Source of the DNA: Acanthopleuribacter pedis
GTDB lineage: Bacteria; Acidobacteriota; Holophagae; Acanthopleuribacterales; Acanthopleuribacteraceae
NCBI RefSeq assembly: GCF_017377855.1
Contig: NZ_JAFREP010000018.1
Location: forward strand, 124,001 to 188,000
Direction: 5' to 3'
Length of the DNA: 64,000 nt
The position numbers and the translations under genes are program-made. Shown one piece after another: positions 1 through 9,229 of this stretch (position 1 is its first letter; every line of letters begins with the position of its first letter). The notes under the pieces were generated by a model that did no database searches, had not been told where the DNA came from, and was given only the letters and a program-made list of their open reading frames with translations.

Positions 1-307
1 TCTCCGCCTTGGGCCCCAAAAAAAAGGGGTGTAAAAAGCCTAGATCTATCATGTCCGACCCAACCACATGTAACTTGAACTTTTTTTGAGGCGATGTTTA
101 AAGCTTAACATGAGTTTAACAGCTCTACCGCACGAGCGGTGCATAAAGCACGGGTGAAAGCCGAAACCACGGCGAACAGAAACGGGGATCGCAAGCCATT
201 TCTCCGAGCGAAACCAAGGCTGAAACAAGCAACCCCAACCGGTGTTTTTCCATCGCAAGGCAGGATCAAGAGGCATCGAAAAACAACTCATTAGGAAGGT
301 ACGCGGG
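1..307. other. Left edge, no gene seen
   Basis: This stretch lies downstream of the minus-strand esterase. Open frames here are short or antisense to it and carry no ribosome binding site or recognisable protein. I see no clear terminator, RNA gene or repeat. Confidence 0.5.
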
Positions 308-1399
308 TCAGCTTGCCGATTCGACGGTTTCTTCCATGGCGACAGCGTCAAAAGGAGGCTCAGGGGCGTGGGTACTCCAAGCAGGGAACAAAAGGCGCAA
401 CGGCAAGTGAACACGCGCACCCCAAAAAGCTTCACTATGAGCATGTTGCTGTGCGACAAAGTAAAACAAATCAGTACCCGGTCGGTAACCCAGTTGAATG
501 AGCGCCTGATACATGGCCCGCGTCTCAGGAAGGCCGTCATTTTGCGTGCCGACATCGAGATAAATTTTAAGCGGAACGTATTTATTGGAGCGAACCACGT
601 CCTGCAGTAGATTGCGGTTGTTCCACCAAAAAGAACTCGACAAGCTGGCAACTTTCGAAAAGACAAAAGGCCAGCGTCGCGCCATGTAAAGTGAAACCAA
701 GCCGCCCAACGAAGCGCCCATTAAACCGGTGTGCCGGGGCTGAGGTAGGGTCCGATAATGGGTGTCAATAAAGGGTTTGATTTCATTAATCAAAAAATCG
801 GCGTATTGGCCGGCGCCACCGCCCGCCCCTACCCCGAGAAAGTTGGGATCGTAGGATGGCGTGTAATCGTTCAGGCGGCCCGCGCCGCGGTTAAACACCC
901 CGACCGCAATCACCTCGTCCATCAACCCCTCACCCAGCATACGGTTAAGCGCCTGATCCACACTCCAGGTTTGACCGCGGAATGCAAACTCGGGATCGAA
1001 GAGGTTTTGGCCGTCATGGATGTAAATGACCGGGTAGGCTTTGTCGTAATTCTCCTCATAACTGGGCGGTTTGTAGATGTGAATGGGCGTATCGAAGTGA
1101 TGAACATGATCGATGGAACCCGCCGTATGAAAAAAGTAGGGGTATACATCAAGGCTTTCACCGGGTCGAATAAAGCCATTCGAGCCATGGGCCCAAACAT
1201 CATCGTCAAACAAAATTTTAAAGGCAATCGCCCCCGGCTGATCCGTCTCCCAGGTATAGGTCCAAACGTTCCCCTCACCCCAGGCTGCATCAACACCCGA
1301 TTCCCAATTTAACGGAAAACGATCCCCGCGCACTGTAATGCGGTGATCCCAGCCTGTATTGTAATGAATCCGCAATTCACACCGTTGGGTTCTAGCCAA
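308..1399 (-). CDS. Esterase of the enterochelin-esterase/CE1 (esterase D) alpha/beta-hydrolase group
   Basis: Predicted serine hydrolase with an N-terminal beta-sandwich that resembles a carbohydrate-binding module (about residues 5-90), then an alpha/beta-hydrolase domain. The nucleophile elbow is GASLGG (Ser about 230 from the chosen start). An Asp near 288 (VGTQND) and a His near 321 (HAHSEAFW) complete a plausible triad. The frame is open to an ATG at 1585, but the first 62 residues there look unlike protein and have no ribosome site. A TTG at 1399 sits 8 bases after GAGG and gives a family-typical length of about 363 residues, so I prefer it. No signal peptide is visible from this start. 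The substrate is unknown; sugar esters or oligopeptides of siderophore type are both possible. The family call is firm and the start is not. Confidence 0.75.
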   Translation of the reverse strand: MARTQRCELRIHYNTGWDHRITVRGDRFPLNWESGVDAAWGEGNVWTYTWETDQPGAIAFKILFDDDVWAHGSNGFIRPGESLDVYPYFFHTAGSIDHVHHFDTPIHIYKPPSYEENYDKAYPVIYIHDGQNLFDPEFAFRGQTWSVDQALNRMLGEGLMDEVIAVGVFNRGAGRLNDYTPSYDPNFLGVGAGGGAGQYADFLINEIKPFIDTHYRTLPQPRHTGLMGASLGGLVSLYMARRWPFVFSKVASLSSSFWWNNRNLLQDVVRSNKYVPLKIYLDVGTQNDGLPETRAMYQALIQLGYRPGTDLFYFVAQQHAHSEAFWGARVHLPLRLLFPAWSTHAPEPPFDAVAMEETVESAS

Positions 1400-1661
1400 A
1401 GATCCTACCTCACCTTCCCGATGATTCTCACACGCGAAGCCCAACCCGCGTCCTTCCTGGGACCTTTGTGTTGTCGGAAGGACCTTGTCGTCTTGTGACA
1501 CACCACGTTCAAACGCTCGATACTCGGCCCAATGGAGCCGAACCGGGCCGCGACCGAAGGACCAAGACCCTTTAAACAAGTACATCAGCGTGTTCGACGA
1601 AATACCTTAATCTTATCAGAAAGACCTTTGTCGGCACCGCCTAAACCCGCCACGCACCGGC

Positions 1662-2573
1662 TTAGTTAACACGGCGATCACGCCCAAAGACTTTATCTCG
1701 AACCAAGCCGGCTATTTCTTCGATCGAGCGGTTGGTCACATCAATAATCGGCCAACGGCGATGCCTGCGAAAGAACTCATTGGCCTCTTCAAGCTCTTCC
1801 AGTACCGATTGAGGGTCAAAGTACTCAGAGCGCCCCACGCCAAACCCGGTCAACCGTTTTTTGCGAATCTCCATGAGCCGTGACGGGTTAATGGTAAGAC
1901 CGACAATCTTGCGCTGGTGCACATCGTCGAGCTGCGGCGGCGGCCGAACCCCCTTCGCCAGCGGAATGTTGATGACTTTGTGGCCGTAGAGCGACAAATA
2001 GATCGACAACGGCGTTTTTCCGGCACGTGATACACCGACCAATACAATATCAGCCTCGTCTAAATCTTCGACCAATAAACCGTCGTCGTGCCGCAAGGTA
2101 AATTCAATGGCTTCCATGCGTTTAAAGTATTTGTCGTTAACACCATGGAACAAATCAGGACTTTCCTGGGGCGTTGCGCCCAGAAAGGCGGAAAGTTGGG
2201 AAAGCAAGGAGGAAAACAAATCATAGCTGGGCACGTCGTTTTCGGAGAGCCGTTGTTGAAGGTAGTCTTTTGCCTTGTGGTCAACCAAGGTGTAAATCAC
2301 CATGACGGGATTGGTGCTTTCGGTCGCATTGCGCACGATTTTGTCAATCGCGGCAAAAGTCGTCACCTTGGGATACTTACGGATAAAGATCCCTTCAACA
2401 TTGGCGAACTGGGTAATCAGCGCGCGTATCATGTTGCCCGCGGTTTCACCGGTTCCATCCGAAACCACGTAAATAAAATGATTTAACCGCTTAATGGGAC
2501 CCGGCTGATCCCATTTTGCGGGTGATTCTTCGTTGCCTTTATCAAACTCATTTGAGGATGCCAAACCTACCAC
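1662..2573 (-). CDS. ppsR: Pyruvate,phosphate dikinase / PEP synthase regulatory protein (bifunctional kinase-pyrophosphorylase, DUF299)
   Basis: Members of this family switch PEP synthase or pyruvate,phosphate dikinase off and on by ADP-dependent phosphorylation of a catalytic-loop threonine and Pi-dependent removal of that phosphate. The sequence has the family N-terminus (IYVVSDGTGETAG, about 34-46) and the P-loop GVSRAGKT (about 180-187), followed by the usual LSIYLSLYG segment. The length of about 303 residues is slightly above the usual 270-280 because of a charged N-terminal extension of about 30 residues. The start appears to be a GTG. It lies 15 bases downstream of the methyltransferase-MTHFR gene on the same strand and is probably cotranscribed. 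No target PEP synthase or dikinase gene is in this window, so which enzyme it regulates cannot be said. Confidence 0.88.
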   Translation of the reverse strand: MVGLASSNEFDKGNEESPAKWDQPGPIKRLNHFIYVVSDGTGETAGNMIRALITQFANVEGIFIRKYPKVTTFAAIDKIVRNATESTNPVMVIYTLVDHKAKDYLQQRLSENDVPSYDLFSSLLSQLSAFLGATPQESPDLFHGVNDKYFKRMEAIEFTLRHDDGLLVEDLDEADIVLVGVSRAGKTPLSIYLSLYGHKVINIPLAKGVRPPPQLDDVHQRKIVGLTINPSRLMEIRKKRLTGFGVGRSEYFDPQSVLEELEEANEFFRRHRRWPIIDVTNRSIEEIAGLVRDKVFGRDRRVN

Positions 2574-2588
2574 CTTTCGGGCTTAACC

Positions 2589-4487
2589 CTAGCGCGAGGG
2601 CACCGGTACCGCTTCCGCCGCGGGACGACGGTCTTTCAACATGGCGCGCACACCTTCCACCACCCGCAACGCAAATTTGACGTTCCCCATCGGCGCACTG
2701 ATTTGGGCACCGGCGATGTAGGGCAAAATTTGCGTGACGTTTTCAAGCGCGATCTGCAAACCGACCTCTTTGGCTTCCTCACTGGAAGCAGTCGCACGCA
2801 TACGGGCCAGGGTAGATTCGGGGATGCTGATCCCGGGGACCTCGTTATTCATAAACTCGGCATTTTTATAAGAAACCAAAGGCCAAATCCCTGCAATGAT
2901 GGGAATTTGATGGTGTTTCACCTGTTCGTAAAAGTGCAGGAATTGGGCGGTATCAAAAACGGGTTGCGTAATGGCGAAGTCTGCCCCGGCCTTGACCTTC
3001 CAGTGGAAACGATTAATTTCCTCAACCGCGTTTAGCGCGGTCGGGTTGAGGGCCACCCCGGTCGCATAAGCCGTCGGTTTCGACAAATCATTGCCGCCGA
3101 TATCCCGTCCCAGGTTGAGATGATTAATGATGTTGGTCAAACCAATGGCATCAATGTCAAATACCGCGGTCGCATCGGGATAGTCGCCCAACTTCGGCGG
3201 ATCGCCGGTTACCGCCAAGATGTTGTGCAGACCCGCGGCAAAACCACCCAGCAGATCGGATTGCATCCCCAGAATATTGCGGTCACGGCAGCAATAATGG
3301 AGGATGGTCTCAATGCCGATTTGGTTTTCAACCAAAATCGCCAGAATTTGTGGGGACATTCGGGAGGACGCTCGCGGGCCGTCGGGAATATTCACGGCGT
3401 CGATTTCAGCGTCTTTGAGTTTTTGGATTCGCTTGAGCGTTCGCGTGGGATCACACCCCTTGGGCGGCACCACCTCCACGGAGAACACAAACGCACCGGC
3501 GGCCAACTTCTCCCCGAGACGACTGCGCTGTGCCAGCGGCAAAACCTCACGCGCTTCCACCTGTTCCATGGGAGCGCCGGGCGCAACAACTTTTTTCTTC
3601 ACATCCGAGGACATGCTCTGTCCCACGGCGCGTGCGATGGATTTAATGTGTTCCGGGGATGTACCACAGCAGCCACCGATCACCCGAACGCCCAACTTCA
3701 AAAAACGCTTGGCATAGGTGGCCATGTATTCCGGTGTGCAGAGGTAAATATTACGGCCGTCGATACTTTTGGGGTTACCCGCGTTGGGCATCGCGCAAAC
3801 GGGTTTACTGGAATATTTGACCATTTTTTCGAGGGCGTCATAAATCAGACGCGGACCGACGGAACAGTTGAGACCGACCACATCAATGTCGAGCTTTTCC
3901 AACTCGGGAACCAGGTAAACGGGATCGGTTCCGTACAAGGTTTGCCCATGGTCGTTGACGGTAAGCAGCGCAATGATGGCTTTGTCACTTACCTCGCGAA
4001 CACCGGCGACGGCCTCGGAGAGTTCCGCCATTCGCGAAAAGGTTTCCAAGATATAAAGGTCAACGCCTTCTTCTTCCAAAACCTGAGCCTGCTGCCGATA
4101 AATGGCGCGGGTTTCCTCAAAGGAAGTCGGCCCATAGGGCTCAATTTTAATCCCGAGCGGACCCATGGAACCCGCCACGTATTTGTTGTCCCCGGCCACT
4201 TCACGAGCCAGACGGACCCCCTCACGGTTGATGGATTCCAAATCACCTTCTAGCCCGAAGTGTTTTAAGCGCATGAAATTTGCGCCAAAGGTATTGGTTT
4301 CAATCACATCAGAGCCGGCGGCAAGATAGCTCTCGTGAACCTGTTTGACCCATTCGGGGTTGGAAATGTTAACGTAATCAAAACATTGATTAATAAAGAC
4401 GCCTTTGTCGTAAAGTTCCGTACCGATCCCGCCGTCGAGCAGAATCGGTTTACCGTCGCTTAAAAGCGTCCGAAAATCCTTGCGCAT
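2589..4487 (-). CDS. Bifunctional homocysteine S-methyltransferase / methylenetetrahydrofolate reductase
   Basis: Two enzymes of methionine and one-carbon metabolism in one chain of 632 residues. The N-terminal half is a homocysteine methyltransferase barrel with LLDGGIGTEL near the start and zinc ligands in GLNC (Cys about 208) and GGCCGT (Cys about 273 and 274). The C-terminal half, from about residue 330, begins SVEVVPPKG and is a MetF-like FAD barrel that reduces methylene-THF. This architecture is known from Firmicutes (YitJ type) and other phyla. The frame opens at a GTG (4508), but ATG 4487 has GAGGT 4-5 bases upstream and is preferred. About 320 bases of upstream leader show no SAM or cobalamin riboswitch that I can recognise. 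The gene leads a probable two-gene unit with the PPDK regulator. Confidence 0.9.
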   Translation of the reverse strand: MRKDFRTLLSDGKPILLDGGIGTELYDKGVFINQCFDYVNISNPEWVKQVHESYLAAGSDVIETNTFGANFMRLKHFGLEGDLESINREGVRLAREVAGDNKYVAGSMGPLGIKIEPYGPTSFEETRAIYRQQAQVLEEEGVDLYILETFSRMAELSEAVAGVREVSDKAIIALLTVNDHGQTLYGTDPVYLVPELEKLDIDVVGLNCSVGPRLIYDALEKMVKYSSKPVCAMPNAGNPKSIDGRNIYLCTPEYMATYAKRFLKLGVRVIGGCCGTSPEHIKSIARAVGQSMSSDVKKKVVAPGAPMEQVEAREVLPLAQRSRLGEKLAAGAFVFSVEVVPPKGCDPTRTLKRIQKLKDAEIDAVNIPDGPRASSRMSPQILAILVENQIGIETILHYCCRDRNILGMQSDLLGGFAAGLHNILAVTGDPPKLGDYPDATAVFDIDAIGLTNIINHLNLGRDIGGNDLSKPTAYATGVALNPTALNAVEEINRFHWKVKAGADFAITQPVFDTAQFLHFYEQVKHHQIPIIAGIWPLVSYKNAEFMNNEVPGISIPESTLARMRATASSEEAKEVGLQIALENVTQILPYIAGAQISAPMGNVKFALRVVEGVRAMLKDRRPAAEAVPVPSR

Positions 4488-4752
4488 GCTGACCTCATTG
4501 GAGAACACGACCCAGGACGGCGGAGCGGGTCGATGACATCCGGTGGGTTAGGGCCGACATTCGAGGGGGGTCAATATCGACGCACCGGCTGAATTACTCA
4601 GTGCCCACATCATAACAAACCCCCTTGCCCCGTTTTGGCTTTTTTCACATACCGCGCTCAATTTCGAGAGGCACCGGGGAATTTGCAAGTAACAGCCGTC
4701 GGTAAATCAACGCAAGGAAAGCAACCCCAACCTAAATCGGGTAAAAAGGCAT

Positions 4753-4779
4753 AAAAAAAGCGAGCCAAACAGCTCGCTT
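4753..4779 (-). terminator. Rho-independent terminator of the 181-residue unknown gene
   Basis: Read on the minus strand, the stem GCGAGC/GCTCGC with a 6-base loop is followed by seven T residues. It lies about 30 bases past the stop of the gene at 4806-5351. The rest of the 4488-4805 gap contains no gene. Confidence 0.85.
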
Positions 4780-4805
4780 CACTAATTGTTTACTTCGAGG
4801 GGTTG

Positions 4806-5351
4806 CTAAAAAAAGTGCTTCTTCAGCCAAATGGAAAATTCCGGCTGGAAAACGACATAGCCGACACCTTCGATTTTGCCAATCCCCATCTCGGACTTTG
4901 AGTCGTCCATTTTATGGATCATGTTTTTCATGGCAGGGTATTTCAAAGGCCAACCACTGGGGACAATTTCCATCACGCCCCGCAGGGAAAAAATCCCGTC
5001 AGGCTGCTGGAGGAAAGTGTTGAAATCCCAGTCCTTGGGCACCTTGCAAACTTTAAGCGCTTCACTTTGGGTAAACCAAATGGAGAAGGTTGGCATTTGC
5101 GCCCAAATCCGACTCCCGAATTGCTTCAACCCCATTTCGGCGATCGGATCACCGCCCGATTTCAGCATTTTGTCACGAAGGGCAAGTATTTTACGGTACT
5201 TGCCTGTTTTCTGGGGATCTAACTTCTTCATGACATCCGGCAGCGGATACCATCCCTTCTGGGTAAGAAGTTCCTCGGGGTTCCAGGTTTTTTCTACTTT
5301 GCGAAACAAGTTGTTTGGATCGGACCACTTGTTGCCACCTGCTACCGACAT
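4806..5351 (-). CDS. Conserved-looking hypothetical protein, 181 residues
   Basis: I do not recognise this protein. It is soluble, basic and rich in Trp, Phe and Lys, with no signal peptide, membrane segment or cysteine cluster in the chosen reading. The start ATG 5351 follows a strong GGGAGGGAG ribosome site. The frame remains open upstream to 5444, but that extension has no site of its own. The gene ends in a good terminator, so it is a monocistronic, probably well-translated gene. The C-terminus ends in aromatic residues (WLKKHFF). The gene is real on grounds of ribosome site, length and terminator, but its function is open. Confidence 0.7.
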   Translation of the reverse strand: MSVAGGNKWSDPNNLFRKVEKTWNPEELLTQKGWYPLPDVMKKLDPQKTGKYRKILALRDKMLKSGGDPIAEMGLKQFGSRIWAQMPTFSIWFTQSEALKVCKVPKDWDFNTFLQQPDGIFSLRGVMEIVPSGWPLKYPAMKNMIHKMDDSKSEMGIGKIEGVGYVVFQPEFSIWLKKHFF

Positions 5352-5502
5352 TCTTGATCTCCCTCCCTGAAAACATTTTTGGAGGATTCTATTCTGGCAG
5401 ACAGAAAGAACAGTGTCAACCAATCGCCTCGAAAAAAAATCCACCAGAGACGCTCAAAGCAACGATGAAAGTTTTCCTAACAGGACAAAAAAACGAAAAA
5501 CC

Positions 5503-6411
5503 TTAAGTCAATCTCCGGCGCTGCATACGTCTCCACTCGTCAAAACGTCGACTAATGGTGTGATAATCGGCCTCATTGTCCACATCGACCGCCGCACCAC
5601 CGAAATCCGTCTCAACCACTTTAAAACGGGTCCCCAAAATGGATGAGATATAACCCTCGGCGCGGGACAGGGTCACAAAACCAGACAAATACTTCGCGAG
5701 CCGCTGATAACCCCAAACTTCACAATGACGTGCCCCTTGCGCGACCAAAAAATAAAAAGGCGCCGTGGGCACCCGCCACAACAACCCCAGCAACACCAGC
5801 CACATTTTCGCGATGTTGGCCAACTGCTTCTGATAACGAAGCGCATAGGTTTGCCGAATATAATCAGCCCGCTTCACCGCGGCGGGGCGAACCAAATGCA
5901 AATTACTCACGCGGTAACTGCCGCTGTTTAAGCGAAACGTGGCCATCGTCACACCCGGTTGGTCGGCTTGCGGTGCGTACCGCGCCAAAACATGGGCTGA
6001 CGTGATCCCACCGACATAGTCGTATGCGTCCATATCGCAACGGTCGATGAACTGGTTGAGCTCTTCACAGGTAATAAGGGGTATGTCGGATGGAATCACC
6101 ATCACCACGCGGTCCGTGACACCGGTCGCGGAAGCCGCCACGGTACCAAGAATGTTTTCCACCAGGTTGCGCCCTTGCTGGTAAAACAACAGGGGTTTTG
6201 GATAAGCAGCAACCAAGTGGGTGCCGACTTCTTCTTGCAAGCGATCCTTCGGGCCGACAACCAGCACCCGATCAACGCGGTCAACAGCGCGCAGTTCCTC
6301 TAGTATAATATGTAGGATCGAGCGCCCACCGACCTTGAGAAATGCCTTGTTGTCCTCACGCGCCACGCTACGATAATTTTCCCGGTTCCCGGCAAGTACA
6401 ATGCAATCCAT
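5503..6411 (-). CDS. MobA/GlmU-like nucleotidyltransferase
   Basis: NTP-transferase fold protein of about 302 residues. It begins MDCIVLAGNREN, where the LAG of the nucleotide-binding loop is present but the usual LAGGxxxRMG is replaced by LAGNRENYRSV. KAFLKVGGRSILHII matches the conserved lysine and the PLL-type helix of the family. VVMVIPSDIPLI (about 115-125) carries the metal-binding Asp. A central hydrophobic patch (MWLVLLGLLW) suggests membrane contact. ATG 6411 and GTG 6423 are both possible starts, and GGGGAG lies just ahead of the GTG. The sugar-1-phosphate or alcohol phosphate that is activated cannot be deduced, and no pathway partner is adjacent. Confidence 0.7.
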   Translation of the reverse strand: MDCIVLAGNRENYRSVAREDNKAFLKVGGRSILHIILEELRAVDRVDRVLVVGPKDRLQEEVGTHLVAAYPKPLLFYQQGRNLVENILGTVAASATGVTDRVVMVIPSDIPLITCEELNQFIDRCDMDAYDYVGGITSAHVLARYAPQADQPGVTMATFRLNSGSYRVSNLHLVRPAAVKRADYIRQTYALRYQKQLANIAKMWLVLLGLLWRVPTAPFYFLVAQGARHCEVWGYQRLAKYLSGFVTLSRAEGYISSILGTRFKVVETDFGGAAVDVDNEADYHTISRRFDEWRRMQRRRLT

Positions 6412-6423
6412 AAACGCGCCCAC

Positions 6424-6860
6424 ATCTCCCCTGAAGCAACCACAAGATCAAACGCAGATGGTCGCAAGTGAGGCATCATACCTAAGCCGGCCCAATCCTG
6501 GCAACAGACGAGGCAACTTAGGCGGCAGAAGGAAACCCTTATCGCGGTGAACCCGTATGAATCGAGGAAGGGTTTTTACCCACTCGCGAGAAAAAAAGAA
6601 AGGTTGTGAGCCGGCTCAACTTTCCAAAAAAACCCGCGGAAGGCGACGGGAGTTTCCGCCGCCAAGGTTAGCCACAAGGTTCAACAAAACACCAAAACCA
6701 CAGCTATTGCTGCGGTTACAGCGCAGACTCCCGCATATTTCAAACAAGCAGACTGGTGTTTTTTTAAACGTAGCCCGTTTTTTCGCACAAGACACCACCA
6801 ACCTAAACTCTCTCACGGCAATAAAAAGCCGCCCTTCTCAAGGAAAACCCAACCTTAATC
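6424..6860. other. Intergenic region, no supported gene
   Basis: Over 400 bases between divergent genes. The open frames on both strands have low-complexity, basic translations with no ribosome site, and I treat them as chance. The only signal I can support is the promoter at its right end. Confidence 0.5.
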
Positions 6861-6889
6861 TTTACATCCTTCCGGGGTTTACGTATTAT
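6861..6889 (+). promoter_or_regulatory. Sigma-70-type promoter of the kinase-STN gene
   Basis: TTTACA (6861-6866), a 17-base spacer and TATTAT (6884-6889) form a near-consensus promoter. A transcript starting near 6896 would give a leader of roughly 85-95 bases before the preferred ATG of the next gene. Confidence 0.65.
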
Positions 6890-6980
6890 GGTGAGTACTT
6901 GTATTTCCAAGTAATGAATACAAGTGGGTCCTAGCGCAAAGCAAGGTGCCGGGGAATGCCCCGGTTATCTTATTGGGAGC

Positions 6981-8816
6981 ATGAGTTTCATGACGGAGCA
7001 AACGGAGCATCAGTACGTCCTGATCCGACCACTTGGGGGGAACGGCGAACGCGAGGTATTCCTCGCCAAGGACGCCGACGGTGAAGATGTGGTCCTCAAA
7101 TTATGGGCCAACGACGGCATGTTCTTCGATGAACTGGCCAAGCATTTCGGTTTAGACGGTTCCCGTTACATCTGCAAACTCCTCCAACATTTACCTCCCG
7201 GCTCTATTTCAGCAGACATGATCCAGCTCGACCCAGGGTTAGGTTGGGACGACCAGAAGAAGATGCTTTTCTTCAACAGCTTGCCCCAAAAAGGCGCCTT
7301 GGTGCTGGAGCACATAAACGGCCGCGCATTGATCCACGTGCTGGAAGAAACCCCGGACCGTCAAAAGTTCCCTTATTTGCTGGAGCTTTGTCAGGCGTTA
7401 TTGGAGATCCACGCCTGCGACGAATTTCACGGTGATATCTCGCGAGAAAACGTCATTTTAGACGCCTCGACCGGTCGCGTCCGCGTGCTCGATCTGGGGT
7501 TCTTTCACGGTAAAAAAGACACCCCGCTTGAAGAGCTTAGCCCCGAACACAATCCTTACTGGACCCGCAAGGTTGAAAAAGGTAGCGACATTTACATGTT
7601 CGCCAAAAACTACCTAGGCACGGTGACCAAACCCTCCACGAAACTTTCAAAACTTTACCGAGCATGTTTGAATCCCGACCCCAAGACGCGCCCCAGCCTT
7701 GAAGAGCTGCAGACCAAATTAAGCCAACCGGAATACCAGGTTCAAAGCGAACCCCAAAAGCAATCCGGTTTCTTTGCGCGCGGTCCGCTCCGCTGGGCAA
7801 CCTTGGCCTACTTCCTGGCCGCCTCCACCGTGGGCATTGCCTTGGTCACGGACACCGAGTTATTCGATCAACGCGAAGCGGCGATGGAAATCGCCCGGAC
7901 CAACCCCGACCAAGCCATCGACGAATTATTGGAAACGCGCAAAGCGCTCTACAACATTTCCGATTACCAATTGCGGATAAACCGCGAAATGGCCATTGCC
8001 CGTGACATTGCATCGACCCGCCGTCAAACAGCCGATTTCCGCGTCAAAAAATTTGCCGACGGCGACTTAGAACAACCCATCGGTGTTTTTGCGTTCCCCG
8101 AGGGTGCCGCCATGGTGGGCAAAAACCAAATCTACGAAATCGGCGACTGGGTCGAACACAACGGCCGTCAAGCCTTTATTTCACGAATCACCCCGGTTCA
8201 AGTCACCCTGGAATTCGCCGGAAACATCGAACAGATTCTTTTCGAAGCACCTGACTTTTATGTACCCCCAGTCTTGTACGATTACGGGGTCATTCTTTGG
8301 GAAAATGACAACAACTTGGCCCGCGTCCTCGACGTATTGCCCAAGTTAAACCGTTCCATCTTTGGTGAAGCACTTCCGCGGGAAGACACCATCTTAAACC
8401 AATTGATGCAGCGATCAACGGCTTCAGTTGAAGCCGTTGAGGGAGAAATCGCGGGCGTCTTTTCGGTTTTTGATTTCAATGCTTACGCCAAGCAACTGAA
8501 AGACCTACTGGTCTTTCGCCATGAGGGTCCCACCCTCAACGTATCCGTGGCAGCGGAACGTGTTCCGATTCATTTCCGTTACGAAACATTTAGAACTAAC
8601 GGAAGAAAGCTGGGAGAATTTGCGAGCGACCTTTCCTATTACCTTGGAATTGAGTTTCAGTTCGCGGATGGCTTAGCGGACCGCACCCTGCCTGAAATTG
8701 AAACCGCAAATGCTACCTGGCAGGAATTGTGTCAACAGTTGGGTATCGTCTGGGAGAAACGGGCGAGCGATGACCAAACTGTTATTTTCGTTCAAAGCCT
8801 CAATAAAGGCGCTTGA
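6981..8816 (+). CDS. Membrane-anchored protein kinase-like protein with PilP/GspC-like and STN-like C-terminal domains
   Basis: The cytoplasmic N-terminus (about 10-250) is a short Ser/Thr kinase-like domain with a glycine-rich loop (LGGNGE, 18-23), a lysine in VVLK (40), the catalytic loop HGDISRENV (150-158, HGD in place of HRD) and DLG (171-173) in place of DFG. One membrane segment follows (about 272-290). The exported part has a stretch at about 383-421 (YEIGDWV...ITPVQVTLE) that looks like the homology region of PilP/GspC, and a C-terminal region (about 525-611) that looks like an STN/secretin N-terminal fold. The key residues suggest it may still phosphorylate, though HGD kinases can be weak. 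The frame opens at GTG 6924; ATG 6981 or 6990, behind GGGAG, are better starts. I infer that it couples kinase signalling to an envelope secretion or pilus complex. The STN call rests on pattern only. Confidence 0.7.
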   Translation: MSFMTEQTEHQYVLIRPLGGNGEREVFLAKDADGEDVVLKLWANDGMFFDELAKHFGLDGSRYICKLLQHLPPGSISADMIQLDPGLGWDDQKKMLFFNSLPQKGALVLEHINGRALIHVLEETPDRQKFPYLLELCQALLEIHACDEFHGDISRENVILDASTGRVRVLDLGFFHGKKDTPLEELSPEHNPYWTRKVEKGSDIYMFAKNYLGTVTKPSTKLSKLYRACLNPDPKTRPSLEELQTKLSQPEYQVQSEPQKQSGFFARGPLRWATLAYFLAASTVGIALVTDTELFDQREAAMEIARTNPDQAIDELLETRKALYNISDYQLRINREMAIARDIASTRRQTADFRVKKFADGDLEQPIGVFAFPEGAAMVGKNQIYEIGDWVEHNGRQAFISRITPVQVTLEFAGNIEQILFEAPDFYVPPVLYDYGVILWENDNNLARVLDVLPKLNRSIFGEALPREDTILNQLMQRSTASVEAVEGEIAGVFSVFDFNAYAKQLKDLLVFRHEGPTLNVSVAAERVPIHFRYETFRTNGRKLGEFASDLSYYLGIEFQFADGLADRTLPEIETANATWQELCQQLGIVWEKRASDDQTVIFVQSLNKGA

Positions 8817-8887
8817 AATACAATCTTCCTTCCAGAGCAACGCAGTAACCTACTTACTGCAACACCATCTTTGAGGGAGAATGGAAG

Positions 8888-9028
8888 ATGAAAAGAGTTA
8901 TTTTTACGCTGATTATTCTGATGGTCGGCGTCACGGTTATGTCTGATTGTACCCAATGCGAAAACGGCTACGAATTTTGGTTGCCGGAGTGGGAGTTCTG
9001 TGGCTTTCCAATTGGTCCCTGCAAATAA
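8888..9028 (+). CDS. Small secreted Cys-rich peptide, 46 residues
   Basis: A short gene that size filters usually miss. ATG 8888 lies 9 bases after GAGGGA. The first 19 or so residues (MKRVIFTLIILMVGVTVMS) form a classic signal peptide. The mature part is about 27 residues with four cysteines, two in CTQC and two more near the end (EFCGF and PCK), plus several aromatic residues. The last gene upstream is the kinase-STN fusion, 71 bases away on the same strand, and a strong terminator follows within 60 bases, so the two may share a transcript. The Cys before the CTQC loop is not in a good lipobox. The function is unknown; a disulfide-bonded periplasmic or secreted peptide is the simplest reading. 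Confidence 0.6.
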   Translation: MKRVIFTLIILMVGVTVMSDCTQCENGYEFWLPEWEFCGFPIGPCK

Positions 9029-9087
9029 GTTGTTTTTTGCGATCTATCGCGCCACTTGACGCAAAGATCCCATTGTTTGACCTTCAA

Positions 9088-9129
9088 GAATAGGCGATAA
9101 TCCCCGCGATTATCGCCTTATTCTTTTTT
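9088..9129 (+). terminator. Strong Rho-independent terminator
   Basis: A 15-pair, nearly perfect stem (GAATAGGCGATAATC with GATTATCGCCTTATTC) and a 5-base loop are followed by six T residues. It closes the unit made of the kinase-STN gene and the small peptide gene. Confidence 0.92.
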
Positions 9130-9229
9130 AGGGCTTGGGAATCGCTTAATCGTTCGCCACCCGCAACTCGCCCAACAATAGCGGGCAACGAAAACACGAA
9201 TTCCTCATTTCCATTCTTAGGATGCAACC

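Noticed and set aside
49..666. Minus-strand open frame of 205 codons
   Set aside because: It overlaps the esterase gene in another frame, and its translation is rich in Cys/Arg/Phe with no family likeness.
226..4735. Shared 13-base AGCAACCCCAACC at about 226 and 4720
   Set aside because: A match of this length is expected by chance in 64 kb.
4488..4752. SAM or cobalamin riboswitch before the methionine-pathway gene
   Set aside because: I looked for the conserved cores and saw none.
6557..6934. Plus-strand open frame of 125 codons before the kinase
   Set aside because: The translation is basic and low in complexity and lies across the promoter at 6861-6889.
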